A program made the position numbers and the translations under genes. From Seiridium cupressi (taxonomy: Eukaryota > Ascomycota > Sordariomycetes > Amphisphaeriales > Sporocadaceae), in NCBI GenBank assembly GCA_036674765.1, contig JARVKI010000106.1, positions 1-64,000 on the forward strand: a stretch of 64,000 nucleotides of DNA, written 5' to 3'. Positions 1-11,356 of the stretch are shown here, one piece after another (position 1 is the first letter of the stretch; the number at the start of each line of letters is the position of its first letter). Under the pieces are notes generated by a model. It saw only the letters and a list, made by a program, of their open reading frames with translations. It was not told where the DNA came from and made no database searches.

Positions 1-93
1 CCCTCCCTGCTCGGCGTCCCGCGCCCTGGTGGGTTTTGTTGTTCTCCCCCACCCACCTTTTAATTCTGCGTCCCTGCGCCGCCGGGCGCCCCG

Positions 94-124
<31 letters not shown>
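94..124. repeat. poly-C homopolymer, 31 bases
   Basis: An uninterrupted run of 31 C follows a C/G-rich stretch. It lies just upstream of the first visible palmitoyltransferase exon, where the missing 5' exon would be expected. Such a long poly-C tract is rare in fungal DNA and may be real, a collapsed repeat or an assembly-edge artefact. Confidence 0.9.
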
Positions 125-126
<2 letters not shown>

Positions 127-220
127 ATCCTGGCCCCTAAGGCTGCCCGTGTCTGTGATGCCTCATAGCTTGACCCCCTGTCCCATCGTGCATCATGTAG
201 CGCTAACACCTAACCCCCAG

Positions 221-1397
221 ACATACTCCTATAGCATGGCTTCACAAGCTTATAATGGTGCATACACCAAACGGTATCATCGGTCTTGACCGGCGATTTA
301 CGGGTGGCCGAGCGACTTCCGCGCTCGGCCGCTTCACACACACGTTCATGTATGGGCGGCACCCAACCGTGCTGATCTTCTTTTTTCTTCTGCTGTCTGT
401 GGGAGAGTACATGTATCTCCCTGGCGCATGGCCGCGATTCTCGACCTTCAACAAGGTGTTCGGCGCTGTTTCCATGATCCTGCCCTACTGGTTTCTGTAC
501 CTGGCCGCGTATCGTGACCCGGGTGTCATCACCCCCGCGACCCACTCCAAGTACATGAGCCAATATCCCTACGACTTCGCCCTCTTTCACCCGGGACAAG
601 TATGCCGGACATGCAACATCATCAAGCCGGCGCGGTCAAAGCACTGCTCCGTATGCAATCGCTGCGTCGCCAAGATGGACCACCATTGCGTCTTCATCAA
701 TACTTGCGTCGGCTACGAGAACCAGGGATACTTCGTACTCCTACTGCTAACGACTGCCTGGCTTACAATGTATGGTGCCATCCTAGGCGTCAGTCTCATC
801 TGTGAGAACATCCAGGCGCGGCATCCAGGCTGGCGGCTTTGGAAACCTAGCAGCTTTACATGGCACGACTACCTCGTCCTGCTGACATTCGGTATCCAGG
901 ATGACGTGGGCATGGGATCCGTGACTATGCTGGCGATGCTGACGTCACCCCTTGTCTGGGGTCTGCTTGGATACCATATGTACCTGATCTACTGTGGCAC
1001 GACGACGAACGAGAGCATGAAGTGGCAGGACTGGAAAATGGAAATGGATGACGGCTTCGCCTTCAAGCGTGCCATGCCCCGCGATCGCGTGAAGGATCCG
1101 CGGTGGGAATCATCCTGGACCCGTTGGCCCGTGGAGACGGTGCAGGTACTCGTCCGAACAGATGATGGGAGTTTACCAGAACCTGAAGGCACCCCTGGGG
1201 TGGGTGACTGGGAAAGGGTATGGCATCTACGCGATGTCGAGAACCTGTACGATCTCGGTTTCTGGGACAATCTGAAGGATGTGCTGATACCTGGCTACTC
1301 GTTTCGCGATGAAGTGGTCACGGATGAAGAAAGAGGCCGCCGCAGTAAGAAGCCCAAGGAGACAAAGGCTAGTGTTGTCGTTGATGCTGCTACTTGA
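221..1397 (+). CDS. SWF1: DHHC palmitoyltransferase, SWF1-like (5' exon missing)
   Basis: This is a membrane protein S-acyltransferase that should attach palmitate to cysteines next to transmembrane segments, such as those of SNAREs, in ER/Golgi membranes. An ATG at 255 opens 380 codons, but the frame continues upstream with conserved family residues (LHKLI before VHTPNGI) back to a CCCCCAG acceptor at 220. Position 221 is therefore read as the start of an internal exon. Counting from the 255 Met, hydrophobic segments lie at about 37-50, 71-85, 160-185 and 225-250. The Cys-rich zinc domain spans about 117-151 and contains the catalytic DHHC at 142-145, then TxC and NxGYF. No signal-anchor exon is recognisable at 1-200, so the first exon is off-window or disrupted by the poly-C tract. 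Family assignment is firm; SWF1 rather than another PFA type is inferred from the flanking motifs. Confidence 0.85.
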
Positions 1398-1672
1398 CGA
1401 CTTCTGGGATGGGATTTCTGGGCGGCTTTTGAATTCATTTTACGCTGCACCTCTTAGATATAGGAAACAATTGGGGATTTCAGCCAAAAGATGATCATAT
1501 CTCTTTCTTCTACATGTATGGTATCCCGACAAGGAGATGATTTTCCGTTTGTACAATGTCATCTCCAAGCCGCCATGCAAGTCCAAATGACGTACGAAGA
1601 CGCTCATGTATGCAACTAATTCTTTAATGCGTCCTATCTTTAACAATATGTGTACAAGAGCACGCAAGCCCA

Positions 1673-3763
1673 TCATCGCACAGCCTCGAATTTAGCTGCA
1701 AAATCATCGTCCCCGTCGATTGTCTCTTTTCTTTGCTTCCTCTGCTTTTCTTTCCTGCGGGCCGCCTTCTCCTCATCTCTCTTGGCCCTCTTAGCTTTCT
1801 TGCCACTGAGAACTCTTTCCTTCACTTCTTGCGCCTCCTGGATCTGATCCCAGCTCTGCACCTGCGCCTCTTCATCCTTATTTTCTCCGTCTATATCGGC
1901 CCTCAGTTCGTCCCGTAATTTTTGCTTCCCCGTTATCCCAACTCGCCCTTCCTCTTCCTCGCGCCACTTCTGCCTCTCCTCTCTGCGTTGCTCATTCATT
2001 TGGTCTCTCCGTAATCGCATCTTTAAAATCATCATATGACTCTCTTCACGCTTCTTTCTCCTGTTTGTGTCATCTCTTTTGGGCCCAATAAAAGTCGGAT
2101 CCCATATCTTATATTGTGGTCTATCTCGATGACTCTCAAGCCGCAACCTTTTTGCATTATCAAGCGGCGTAGAATTTACTTTCAGATTCGCAGAAAACTC
2201 CTTGAGAGTTTTCTCTAGTTCTTCGGAGGTCAGGGCATCATGCCCCGAAAGGGTGTTCAAAGATCGAATCTGCGACAACGGGCGATGGGATGTGTGAATG
2301 GAGCGGCCATGAAAGCGACGTGGATTGGAAGCGCTGGTCCATTTGGAAGAGCTGGTTGAAGGGAGACGACTAGTGGTGCTGTTGGGTTTGTGTTGCTTGC
2401 TTTCAGCTTGTTCTAGTGTGGAGGGGGTGGAGGATGGCTGTTTGCTAGCTGACAACGTAGATCGAACAACCGGCCTTCCAACCCTTCTCGAGGATGTTCT
2501 AGATGATAGGCGACCGACGCGCGTAGACTTGATACTTGGCATGACAGGCTTAGAAGCCGTCCTTGGAGCTTGGCGAACAGGCGTCTCCGAGGTTACACGG
2601 CCAATGGCAGTTCGGGCTGCATGCTGTTCCCGAGCTGCTTGTTCTAATGCGGTGAATCCGAAACTCGAGGTTTCTAGGACCGGCACCTTCTCGGGCGACT
2701 TGCTCGGGGCGTATTCTAGATTGTCGAAGGAGACAATGTTGCCACTATAGCCCTTGGCAGATTCGGTCTCCGGGCGTTCTTTCTCCACCACGAGTCCCGC
2801 TAGCCTGGCGACAGCTAACCTCGCGATCGCAACAGTTTCGACCCCTATCTCCTTCTTCGTCGCCCCCAGCGCCGTGACGAAGAAGTCCCTTTCCCATTCC
2901 CACTTGCTATTCGGATCCCTGTCATGGATGTTGCGCATTGTCGTCCACATCTCCCGGCAGGTCTCCTTGAGCATATCCTCATGCTTCACCTTGTCTGCCT
3001 TTGTGAGCACAATGGCCGTCTTGAGGCCTGCAGCCTGCAGCAGCTCTAGCGCTATTAGGTCGCCGCTCTTCGGGCCCACCTCTCCATCGATCAACAATAT
3101 TGCGCCCTTGATGGCTTGCCGCTTATTCAGGTAAAGGGTGATGTGCTTTCCCCAGTCCTGTAGAGACTTGTGACCGTACCCTGGCATATCGAGAACGAAA
3201 AAGGTGTGTTTTGGCAGGTCTTCCGTCCGCTTCGTTTCGGTGTCTGTATCCGCGAGCTCCTTCATCGTTGGCGCGGGGCCGAAGCCGAAGGCATTCATGG
3301 CTTTTGTTCTCCCGGCCCTGGCACTTGTGTGCGCAAGCTCATTCGCCTGACGGTTCGCCAGCGCGTTGACGAATGTCGACTTGCCCACGTTTGAACGGCC
3401 GAGTATACATATCTCCGGAATCCGTGTATTCTTTTTAAGTTCGTAAAAGTCGGACGTCCCATGGTAGAAGGTGGCAGGATTCCTGGTGAAAAGTACGTTG
3501 AGTTCGTCCGCGAGGGACTTATCTGGTTTGGGCGACTCTAGAAGGTCCTTAATGGAGACCTCTGACAGAGGAAAGTTCGGACTATGGGGAACGGTGAAGG
3601 CGCCGACGGTCAAAGGTCGCTTCAGGTACCGAGCATAGGCTCGGCATGTCTCATGGAAGCATCGTACTTGTAGACCTGGTGAAGGGGCTCCATGGGTAGC
3701 CAAGAGCAAGGGACGTAAGGACGGTGGCATTGCCAGAAGCCCGGCGATCTGGCGAGTCGTCAT
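1673..3763 (-). CDS. EngB/YihA-type GTPase with long basic C-terminal extension
   Basis: This is a predicted mitochondrial GTPase of the EngB (YsxC/YihA) branch of the TRAFAC class. Its relatives assist large ribosomal subunit assembly. It is a single exon of 696 residues. The N terminus is basic and hydroxylated with no acidic residues early on, as expected for mitochondrial import. G1 GRSNVGKS is at 122-129, G3 DMPGYG at 192-197 and G4 TKAD at 254-257, giving a complete GTPase fold by about residue 340. The remaining 350 residues are unlike ordinary EngB: a Ser/Thr/Arg-rich disordered stretch (380-510), then a strongly charged Lys/Arg/Glu helix (590-690). I see no splice signals that would remove this tail, so it appears to be a real extension. 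Its start lies 332 bp from the FMC1 start on the other strand. Confidence 0.88.
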   Translation of the reverse strand: MTTRQIAGLLAMPPSLRPLLLATHGAPSPGLQVRCFHETCRAYARYLKRPLTVGAFTVPHSPNFPLSEVSIKDLLESPKPDKSLADELNVLFTRNPATFYHGTSDFYELKKNTRIPEICILGRSNVGKSTFVNALANRQANELAHTSARAGRTKAMNAFGFGPAPTMKELADTDTETKRTEDLPKHTFFVLDMPGYGHKSLQDWGKHITLYLNKRQAIKGAILLIDGEVGPKSGDLIALELLQAAGLKTAIVLTKADKVKHEDMLKETCREMWTTMRNIHDRDPNSKWEWERDFFVTALGATKKEIGVETVAIARLAVARLAGLVVEKERPETESAKGYSGNIVSFDNLEYAPSKSPEKVPVLETSSFGFTALEQAAREQHAARTAIGRVTSETPVRQAPRTASKPVMPSIKSTRVGRLSSRTSSRRVGRPVVRSTLSASKQPSSTPSTLEQAESKQHKPNSTTSRLPSTSSSKWTSASNPRRFHGRSIHTSHRPLSQIRSLNTLSGHDALTSEELEKTLKEFSANLKVNSTPLDNAKRLRLESHRDRPQYKIWDPTFIGPKRDDTNRRKKREESHMMILKMRLRRDQMNEQRREERQKWREEEEGRVGITGKQKLRDELRADIDGENKDEEAQVQSWDQIQEAQEVKERVLSGKKAKRAKRDEEKAARRKEKQRKQRKETIDGDDDFAAKFEAVR

Positions 3764-4095
3764 ATTATCATCTTGAAAGAATTAAAAAAAGTACCTAGGT
3801 GGCAAACCACGAAGGAGAGTTTGCAGGCAGTGAAGTGATAATAACAAGAAAGACAGAGCTACTTCGAAGACCTTGTGCCACCCGAGCGCTAGAAATTCCG
3901 GCGCATTCACTTATCGGGGTTCGCGACCCCAGGAACTTTTGACGTGGCGGACCCCCAAAAAAGTTGCACTTCGTCCAGCTCTAGCTCTTATCTTATCACC
4001 GACCATTAACTTCCGGATCGTCCATCTTGACATCTTCAGGCGACTCAATTCAGGTTCTCGACTCCCTGAGCACAATTCCAATACCCGCAATCAAC
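3764..4095. promoter_or_regulatory. shared divergent promoter, EngB-type GTPase / FMC1
   Basis: This 332 bp interval separates two head-to-head genes for mitochondrial proteins. It must hold both promoters and 5' UTRs. CT-rich and A-rich patches are visible (poly-A at 3783-3790), but I recognise no specific operator. Confidence 0.6.
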
Positions 4096-4410
4096 ATGTC
4101 TAATCACGCTCGCGTCCGTTCGATATACCGCTCGCTCCTTCGGGAATTGCCTCCGCGGCCATCGCAACCAAGATCACCTCTGCACCACAGGTTACGAGAG
4201 TCGTTCGCGAGCGATTCATCCAACGAGCATACCCTGGCACAAGCAGATCAATTGGTTCAATACCTCAAGGCGCAGAGGCAATACGTCACGCTTGTCGAGA
4301 GATACAACCCGGGCATGAACATGGACGAGGAGGAACGAGTCAGGCTAACAGCCCGGAGGGTAGGCATGGATTTGCCGGTTGAATATCAGACCGAGGGCGA
4401 AAAGGCATAA
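4096..4410 (+). CDS. FMC1: LYR-motif ATP synthase assembly factor FMC1-like
   Basis: This small 104-residue protein of the complex-1 LYR superfamily resembles FMC1, which helps the Atp12 chaperone assemble the F1 sector of mitochondrial ATP synthase. The frame is open upstream to 4027, but the Met at 4096 gives the compact N terminus expected for the family. The signature I-Y-R-x-L-L-R-E-L is at about 9-18. A helical middle (SNEHTLAQADQLVQYLKAQ) follows, then a Y-N-P-G-M and an R-x-x-A-R-R-V-G-x-D-L-P segment typical of FMC1 proteins. There is no intron. It is divergent from the EngB-type GTPase. Identification rests on the motif pattern; another LYR protein is the main alternative. Confidence 0.75.
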   Translation: MSNHARVRSIYRSLLRELPPRPSQPRSPLHHRLRESFASDSSNEHTLAQADQLVQYLKAQRQYVTLVERYNPGMNMDEEERVRLTARRVGMDLPVEYQTEGEKA

Positions 4411-5705
4411 TGAGATGACTCAAGCAGAGGAAATCACATCACTTGAATCATCATCTCACGCCGGCATTGGCTTGTTTGCACGGCGTCACTGTACAGGGTG
4501 TGCCTGCATACATACTGGTAGACCAACAATCGAGACACCACCAGTGAACAAGCTACTCACGCAATGTTGGAAATTCTAGAGCTGCGAAGGAGGCAGAGGG
4601 ACTGTAAGATTTGTGTATACATCAAGAGGGAAAGGTGTAGCATTTCACGTTGAGATCGGGCATATGCTCAAACTCCAGGCGTCACCTACATGGTGCGATA
4701 GGAATAGGATAGCTTTCATACAACGACCTGGGGATGATTGGTATTATATACGACTGCACGCATGCACAGTAGCTGAGAGCCGACTCATTTTATGTATCAA
4801 ATACAGAACATGGCACCGCTCCTATCGCAAGTAGAGCTATAGTCCATGGACGTAGCTCTCAGCGTAGCTCTCAGCATATGATTCTGACAGCAGATCGATG
4901 CAAAAGTGATGAGTATATTCACCCGCCGGCATCGTTCAAAAGAGCCGTGACCATACGAGGAATTGCACAGACTTATTGTTCTTGTGCTCGAACGAATCAT
5001 TTCGTTCAGAGTCGTGCTAATGTCGAGTTATAGAAACCTAGTGTGCTTGCTCCTTGGAAGATGATTAGCGTGGTGATGAGCCGAAAGATGTGTTTTATCA
5101 AGCTTATCAAATGAAGCTATTTTCATTTACCTATACACAGAATTGCTCAGGTTCTTATATGAATAAATACAAGGCGCCTAGAATGATTGCAGCACTAGAG
5201 ATGAATGTTACCTCATCACGGAAGCATGGCAATGGTGACGGCGCGTAGATACGAAAGGCTTGGCTGTTAACTACTGGGGAATCATGTTTCGCCGACGGCC
5301 AGAGCTTGAGAAAGTGCAAAGAGATGTCTGAGTGTTGTCAATTGACGCCAAACGCAGACTGTGTGTTATTCCGAGTCTCTCTATTATCTTTTCATCTTCA
5401 CCACCCTGGTTCTGGATCAATCTTGTCCCCATCTTCTGAGCGTAAGACATACTATAACTACTGCATGAAATTCACCGGGTCCGTCACTCGTTCTATTGGA
5501 TGGGAGTACAGGGACTGGCATGGGCCCTAGAAGCAATATATTTCTATAGTCAGACTGGGGGGTTGTAATTCAAAGCGATCCATTTGAAACTATCTCGTTA
5601 CCGCCTTCTTGTTTCCTTTATTGACCCTTGACATTTTTGGTGGCGCCTAGCTCCGATGAATCCGTAACATGCGCAACCGCCATCAGGTAAATTCAACTAA
5701 GTTAG
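4411..5705. other. intergenic region, no gene seen
   Basis: This holds the 3' flanks of the FMC1 gene and the P450 gene. A short direct duplication (GTAGCTCTCAGC twice) is near 4853-4876. Six-frame reading gives only short unconserved ORFs. Confidence 0.6.
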
Positions 5706-7598
5706 CTACCTTGCACTGACCGGGGTCAAAAACACATTTAATGGAATCCTATCCCACTGCAGGGAGTCTAAGGTCAGTTCTTTACTTCGTGAACATGAGT
5801 AAAAGATACAACATATCGAAATACGACGCCGTATGATGGATATGGTAATGGTAATGGTAGAACAGTAAAGTGACAGCTCACAAGTGGGAATGCTTTTTGG
5901 CGATTGATCCACTCCTTGCTTTCATCCGCGAGCTTCAAGTCAAAGTCGTAAATAATGCGAGCCAGGATAAGACGCATCTCGGCGTAGGCGAGGCTGCCAC
6001 GCACTTGTTAGTCATGGTTCCAGCAGGTAGGGAGATAATCGACATACTTGCGCCCGATGCAATTTCTTGGGCCAACATTGAACGGCTGCAGGGCGTCGAG
6101 CTTGTTGTCTGACGGCGTTTTGGAACCATCAAGAAATCGTTCAGGGTCAAAGGTCCAAGGGTCGGCCCAGTTGTTCGTACTGTGGTTGATCGACCAGTGT
6201 TGGACCTCGACAAATGTCTAGAGGGGTGTTCAGTCAGTGCTAGAGCCACGTAAAGATGGGAACAGAGATTGGCTCAGTCAGCTTACGCCTCCAGCCACAT
6301 AATGTCCGGCGATATCAGCACCCTTTCCAGGAACCTGCCGTGCCAAGCTGGAGGTGACGGGTGGATAGAGTCTGAGGGATTCATTGAGCACCGCGAGCAT
6401 GTATGTTAGCTGGTTCACTGAGCTGATGTTGATCTCAGTAACGCTGTTGAAGCTTGAGCGAACTTCGTCTGTGAGTCTTCGGAGGACTTCTGGGTTGGAT
6501 AGCAGCAGGTAGGTTGCGCCAGATAGCGTAGTAGCTGTCGTCTCAGAACCAGCTAGAACCAAGATAAACGCATTCGAAGACAGCTTCTCGAAGGAAATAT
6601 TCTAGGCCAGCATGTGTCAGCCTTTATTGAGACCAAGTATACACTTCACCGCAAACTCACCCATTCTTCTCTCCGCTTTACGATACCTTCGAAGAGGTCG
6701 TTGCGCTCCTTGTCCGACTTCAACCGATTCTGCAGAAAGTTTCTAATGTGAAGGCGCATCTTGCTGATAGCCATGAAACCGTTGATTTTGAACAATATCT
6801 GCACTAATTCGTTGAGTCCGACATAGCTTAGTGCAACCGCAACGGAGCCAAATCGAACGCTCTTGAAAATGAATGAGACCCAGGGATGATACGCGACGTT
6901 CTCAAGGCAGTCGAACGATTGACCGAAAACTAGATCGCCGACAATGTCAAACGTAGTCCAGTTGTACCAGGCCTCGAGATTGAGTGCTGTCTGGCCGCCA
7001 TCACAAGTCTCATGGATCCTCTTGATTAGAAGGTCTACGTAATGATCTATCAGCGGTTCTTGCTCGCGCATGGAGCTGTCGGAGAATCCATGAGACAGTG
7101 CGCGTCGGAATTTCTGGTGCTCATCACGATCCGCCGTGACGATGGAAGTCGGAACACCACGTATCACATTGTAGAAAGGTTGCGCTTTGGGCATCTCCTG
7201 CATGGAACTTTCCACGCCGAGGCGGTGTCCGTAGATATCCTTCCACGCGTCAGCATCGGTGAAGGACAGGTGATTTGGCCCGATGCGAACGACGGGCCCA
7301 TACTTGTCGTGCAATTTCTGTGTCCACAGAAATTGCACACCTGTTGCGTGAAGGTATGCCCAAGGGATTCGAGATGCCCTGCTCGTGACGGGACCTGGGA
7401 AATTCCGCAGTGGGTGCAAATAAAGGTTGTAGAAAATAGTCGTGAGTTGCCACCCGACAATCTGGCTTGCGCCTCAGTTATACATTGCATGTTCTAAGAC
7501 GGTGCGATCGTGGTGGGTCATACCAAGACTAATGCAGATGTGGCATACTGCGAGGCACTGAAGCCACTTGAAGCAAAAAGACTGTCCAGTATTGCCAT
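5706..7598 (-). CDS. cytochrome P450 monooxygenase, six exons
   Basis: This is a membrane-anchored haem-thiolate monooxygenase. Hand-resolved exons are 7598-7524, 7461-6661, 6601-6287, 6217-6048, 5993-5882 and 5756-5706, all GT..AG, giving 507 residues in frame. The first exon plus the start of the second gives the N-terminal anchor helix running into HPLRNFPGP. The I-helix AGSET is at 309-313, K-helix ExxR (ESLR) at 366-369, FDPERF before the haem loop, and FNVGPRNCIG with the proximal Cys450. The last intron (125 nt) and 51-nt final exon restore the conserved C-terminal LTPV. The spacing resembles the CYP3-like fungal families that include isotrichodermin C-15 hydroxylases (CYP65-type), but the substrate cannot be read from sequence. 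No polyketide or terpene synthase is nearby, so it looks like an orphan P450. Confidence 0.9.
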
Positions 7599-9662
7599 GT
7601 TGTCAATGTACGCTCAATTTCTTGATGAAAGGGGGGAGAACCCTCAGAGTGGCCGTTCGGAGGTAGCGTATAGGTGACAATTGTCCCTTGAAGCTCATCA
7701 AGATGAACTGAAGTCAAAACATCACAGCTATCGCGGGGAAAGCGTCAGGCGTATGCGATAGTTTGTATGCACCTGGTACATGACGTCCTAGACGAAATGA
7801 TGGGCTCGGAGACATGCTACCCGTGCTGCCGTGCATGAAGCCTGGGCTTCTATCGGCCGCACCACCCTCGAGGCAGGACCGCCCAAGCGCAGATCTCTCG
7901 GCTAGCTCTTCCGCGCCATGGAGCAAACCCAGTCCCGCTAAAGCTCCGATTGGTGTCCAATTGGGATTGGAATATTGAAATGCAGCCGAACCTCTGTCAA
8001 ATGGAGAAATGGAGATGATCAAATTACTGCATGCGGCCAATGTTATTTTGGGGGCAGGGGTTATGAAGAGCTGCACATCAGCCTTTTCTTCGCCAGCTCT
8101 CACCTCACCACCCTGTTTGGGTCATCGATGGACTGGTCGCTTAGACTAGAATTGAATAAGGCCTTGTTGAGACATCATGGTGTTGACCCGAGAGACGCAC
8201 CCGCTGATTTCAGTCATGCTTCAGCCCAATCAAGGTCTCTACGCGTGTGGACGAGATGTTGTCCTAGAATACGATACGCAACAAGCGAAATACTGTGTAG
8301 AGACGCGCCGAACATATTCCCGTAGTCTCAATGGTGCATGGTTGGATTGCATTTCACGTCTAGCATCTCTACATTCCTATAAGTGTTTACCAACGAGTGT
8401 CCTCTATAGTAGCTGTATAAAAGAACGTGGTAGTTACCTCACACGCCAAGAACCACATGACTGCATCGGAGATCGTAGAAATTTTCGTTTGATTTGGATT
8501 GTAAACTCAATTATTGAGATTCTAAGCATTGGAATGCAAGATTTTCTGGATATGCTGTACGAAGAGTGGACTTGCGGCATTTAACGGCAGGTCTCTATGG
8601 TCAATTTGAGACATGATGTGGCTGGTTGTCAGTCACCAAAGTGATTAAGTTTCCGTATGTACAAGCTTCTGCTCATAACTTATATATATGCTGTTTTCAT
8701 CCAAGCTAGACAGTCACCGTGAGCTATGGTTCCAATGCAGTGCACAGTGGACCACTTTCATTATGTAGCTGAGAATCCGCAATAAGATACAAGTGACGGC
8801 GTACGCGGTTGGGCTTGCACACCATCAAGGAAGCAATGCTGCAAAGTGACTGCATCACTGTCGGCTATGGTAGGATTGTGGAGTGGCGTCTTCCGAGTAC
8901 AACGTGTATAAACCTTGGAGATGTTTGACTCACGAAGGGATTTTCGCTCTGGGAAGCATCCCAAGCTTATCAACGCCACCATGATATAAAGAGATTTTTA
9001 ACGCCGACATCGCAATATCGGATGACATACGTGGGAAAATAAGTTCATACCGCGGATGGTTTAACTGAGTCATTGAGAAAGATAGTCATACGTTGGATCA
9101 ACAGCAACATACATATTCAGTTAATGAGGCTATGCGCACTTCACAGAGCCTCTGATCCGGCTGGTTTACACACAACGCTCGAGGCCATTGATTCGTGAGA
9201 CTTTATAAGAAGTGATGGCTTTAGTTCAAGCGTAAAGTTGAAACGCACCTTAAGGATATCGTGTCCACGTCAACAATTCATGGACTTCAATATGGCCCCT
9301 CTCAGCTGAAACACTTACATGGTGACCAAGACAGTACTGAGACAGCCTGCGTGACTGAAGCACAGTGTGGCGGATTTGCAACTCAGATTAATGGGGCCTA
9401 GGGTGGACGTACTTTCGTCTTGGCCAGGTCGCCCCAATTCTGCTGCTTGATCTCTGCGAGTTTAATGCGTCGATATAGGAGATAAGATGCCTTCGGGTGG
9501 TCGAGAAATCGTCATGCATTGAAAAGAAATTCGATGGATCTGGGTAAATAGCAAGGCAACTCATGTTGAAAGTTTCGCATGTCGATTTCGTATGAAATAC
9601 TAGTCTTTATTGTCGTAAATTCGAGTATATTAGGGGGAAATGGAAGCCAAATCATTTTGATC
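7599..9662. other. 2 kb gene-free interval
   Basis: This lies between the P450 start and the sugar transporter stop. ORFs up to 135 codons exist on both strands, but none has a recognisable domain, intron pattern or start context. I see no transposon ends or tandem repeats. Confidence 0.55.
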
Positions 9663-11356
9663 TCACAGTTGCCGAAGCTCTTGAGTATCCTCTGACTCCG
9701 ACCAGCTCTTGAAATTTCGAGTCCGGATGCCTAACTCGAACATCTTTTCAATCTCTGCATGATCTCGACCTTTCATCTCCGGAATGACCAGCCAGCTCAC
9801 CAGTGTACCCACAAGACAGAGTCCAGCAAAAACAAACCCGGTCTTCGCCCCAAGGTTTCCGGCGTCTGGATTGAATATGTAAGGCAATGCAATGCTCAGG
9901 ACACCTGAAAATAGACTGTTTGTAAACCAATTGAGACCTTGCGTCTTGGCACGGAGCAAGAGAGAAGATGCCTCACCAGCAACCGCGAAGGAAGCTGGCC
10001 ATGAGCCAAGGCCGTTGATGATGACGATTGCCATGAATGTGCCTGATGTATACCTGCAAGAAAATTAGTGGCTCAACCTTACATGAGGGCTGGGAAATTC
10101 CACTTGCCACATGGTGAATTTGCCAGACCAGAAGCCTGTGATGCCCATTCCCAACCAAACGAATGTTGATGCAGCGAGGGACATCAGAATCAGCCGTCGT
10201 CTTCCTACCTTGCTCAATATCCAGATACCGATGATGTTTGCAACCAATCCCAGGATAATTCCCAAGACAAGAACACCAAGACTCAGAACAGCTGGCATTC
10301 CCAAGATCTGCACAAAATAACTCGCCTGCGATAGGACGGCCAGACCGAACAGTTGGGGTACAATACCAGCGAAGAGAACGACGAGAGTCTGCCGCCGATG
10401 TTTGGACCTGAAGCAATCCAAGTACGTATGCGTCTTGGAAATCTGTTGCTCATGAAGGACGAAAAGTCGAACCTGATCCAACATGGTTGGTAAATCTACC
10501 CTGGAAGTGTGTAGCCTGCCCAGAGACTTCAGTGCCCTACTATAGCGGCCCTTGGTGACCAAGAAAACTGGGCTTTCAGGTGTGAGTAGAGCAACGACGA
10601 GGATGAGCAGAGAAAGTGCCCATTGGGTTGCAAGTGCGATTAGATACGACCTGCTTGCCATGTCGTGCGACAAGCCATATGCGACCCCGGCGCCAATAAG
10701 CTGGCCAAGCAAAATTTTAGTTGGTAGGAGTGCCAGTGCTGGGCCTCGAAGATCGGGCGAAGTTGTCTCGGAAATCCATGTTTGGCTTGTGGCTATTAGC
10801 ATCCCGAGAGCGATTCCCATCACCGCCTTGCCAGCGAGGAACAGACCGCGTCGGGAATCGATGTCGTCAGGCAGATACGAGCAGTAACATAAGCCAACCG
10901 CAGCAGCTGATATGACACTCCCTAGGAGCAAGGAGATTTGCCGTCCATTCTTGTCCTGCAGCCAGCCGCCTAGTATCGCGCCCGCCATCTGCCCGAAAAA
11001 CGTCGAGGAGCTCCAAAGCGCTAGCCACATGGATGGCAGAATAAAAGCATTCCCATGCTGCTGGCCATAGTCCTGCCTGTGAAAGAAGATGAGTATGTTG
11101 TGCTCGTAATCAAGATAGGGATCGGTTCATGGTCTTACTGGAACTGTGGCAGCGCGATGATCGAACCGACGATAACTACATCGTACCCAGCCAAGAGCGC
11201 CGACAGGCTGACAGCGAAACAGTATGCAGCAACCTTGGGGTACGCTCTCAGAGAAAGCAGGATGGGCCGACTCCTCACTTTAGGCCAATTTTCTAACGGA
11301 TGGACAGGCCTCTCTATCGGTTGGAAGGTGGTCTTGTCTAGCTGTAGCGAACCCAT
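9663..11356 (-). CDS. MFS sugar transporter (maltose/hexose permease type), three exons
   Basis: This is a plasma-membrane sugar/H+ symporter of the major facilitator superfamily. Exons are read as 11356-11139, 11076-10129 and 10053-9663 (518 residues, in frame). Exon 1 carries a cytosolic tail and TM1 (SLSALLAGYDVVIVGS). Exon 2 opens in the TM1-TM2 loop and has the GGWLQDKNGRQ loop (G-x3-D-x2-G-R) after TM2, and the mid-protein PESPVFLVTKGR. Exon 3 holds AGEASSLLLRAKTQG and the terminal PEMKGRDHAEIEKMF, a PETKGR variant. These are sugar-porter family signatures, and the overall pattern is nearest to alpha-glucoside/maltose permeases. The second intron donor is chosen for frame continuity, because the alternative GTs give the wrong phase. 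The substrate is not determinable here. Confidence 0.88.

Noticed and set aside
29..289. 86-codon ORF across the poly-C tract
   Set aside because: Low-complexity proline run in a frame different from the palmitoyltransferase; no sign of its hydrophobic first exon.
7042..7497. 151-codon plus-strand ORF
   Set aside because: Antisense shadow of the well-supported P450 exon 2.
5706..11356. P450 plus MFS transporter as a metabolite cluster
   Set aside because: The transporter has sugar-porter signatures, there is a 2 kb gap, and no backbone synthase is present.
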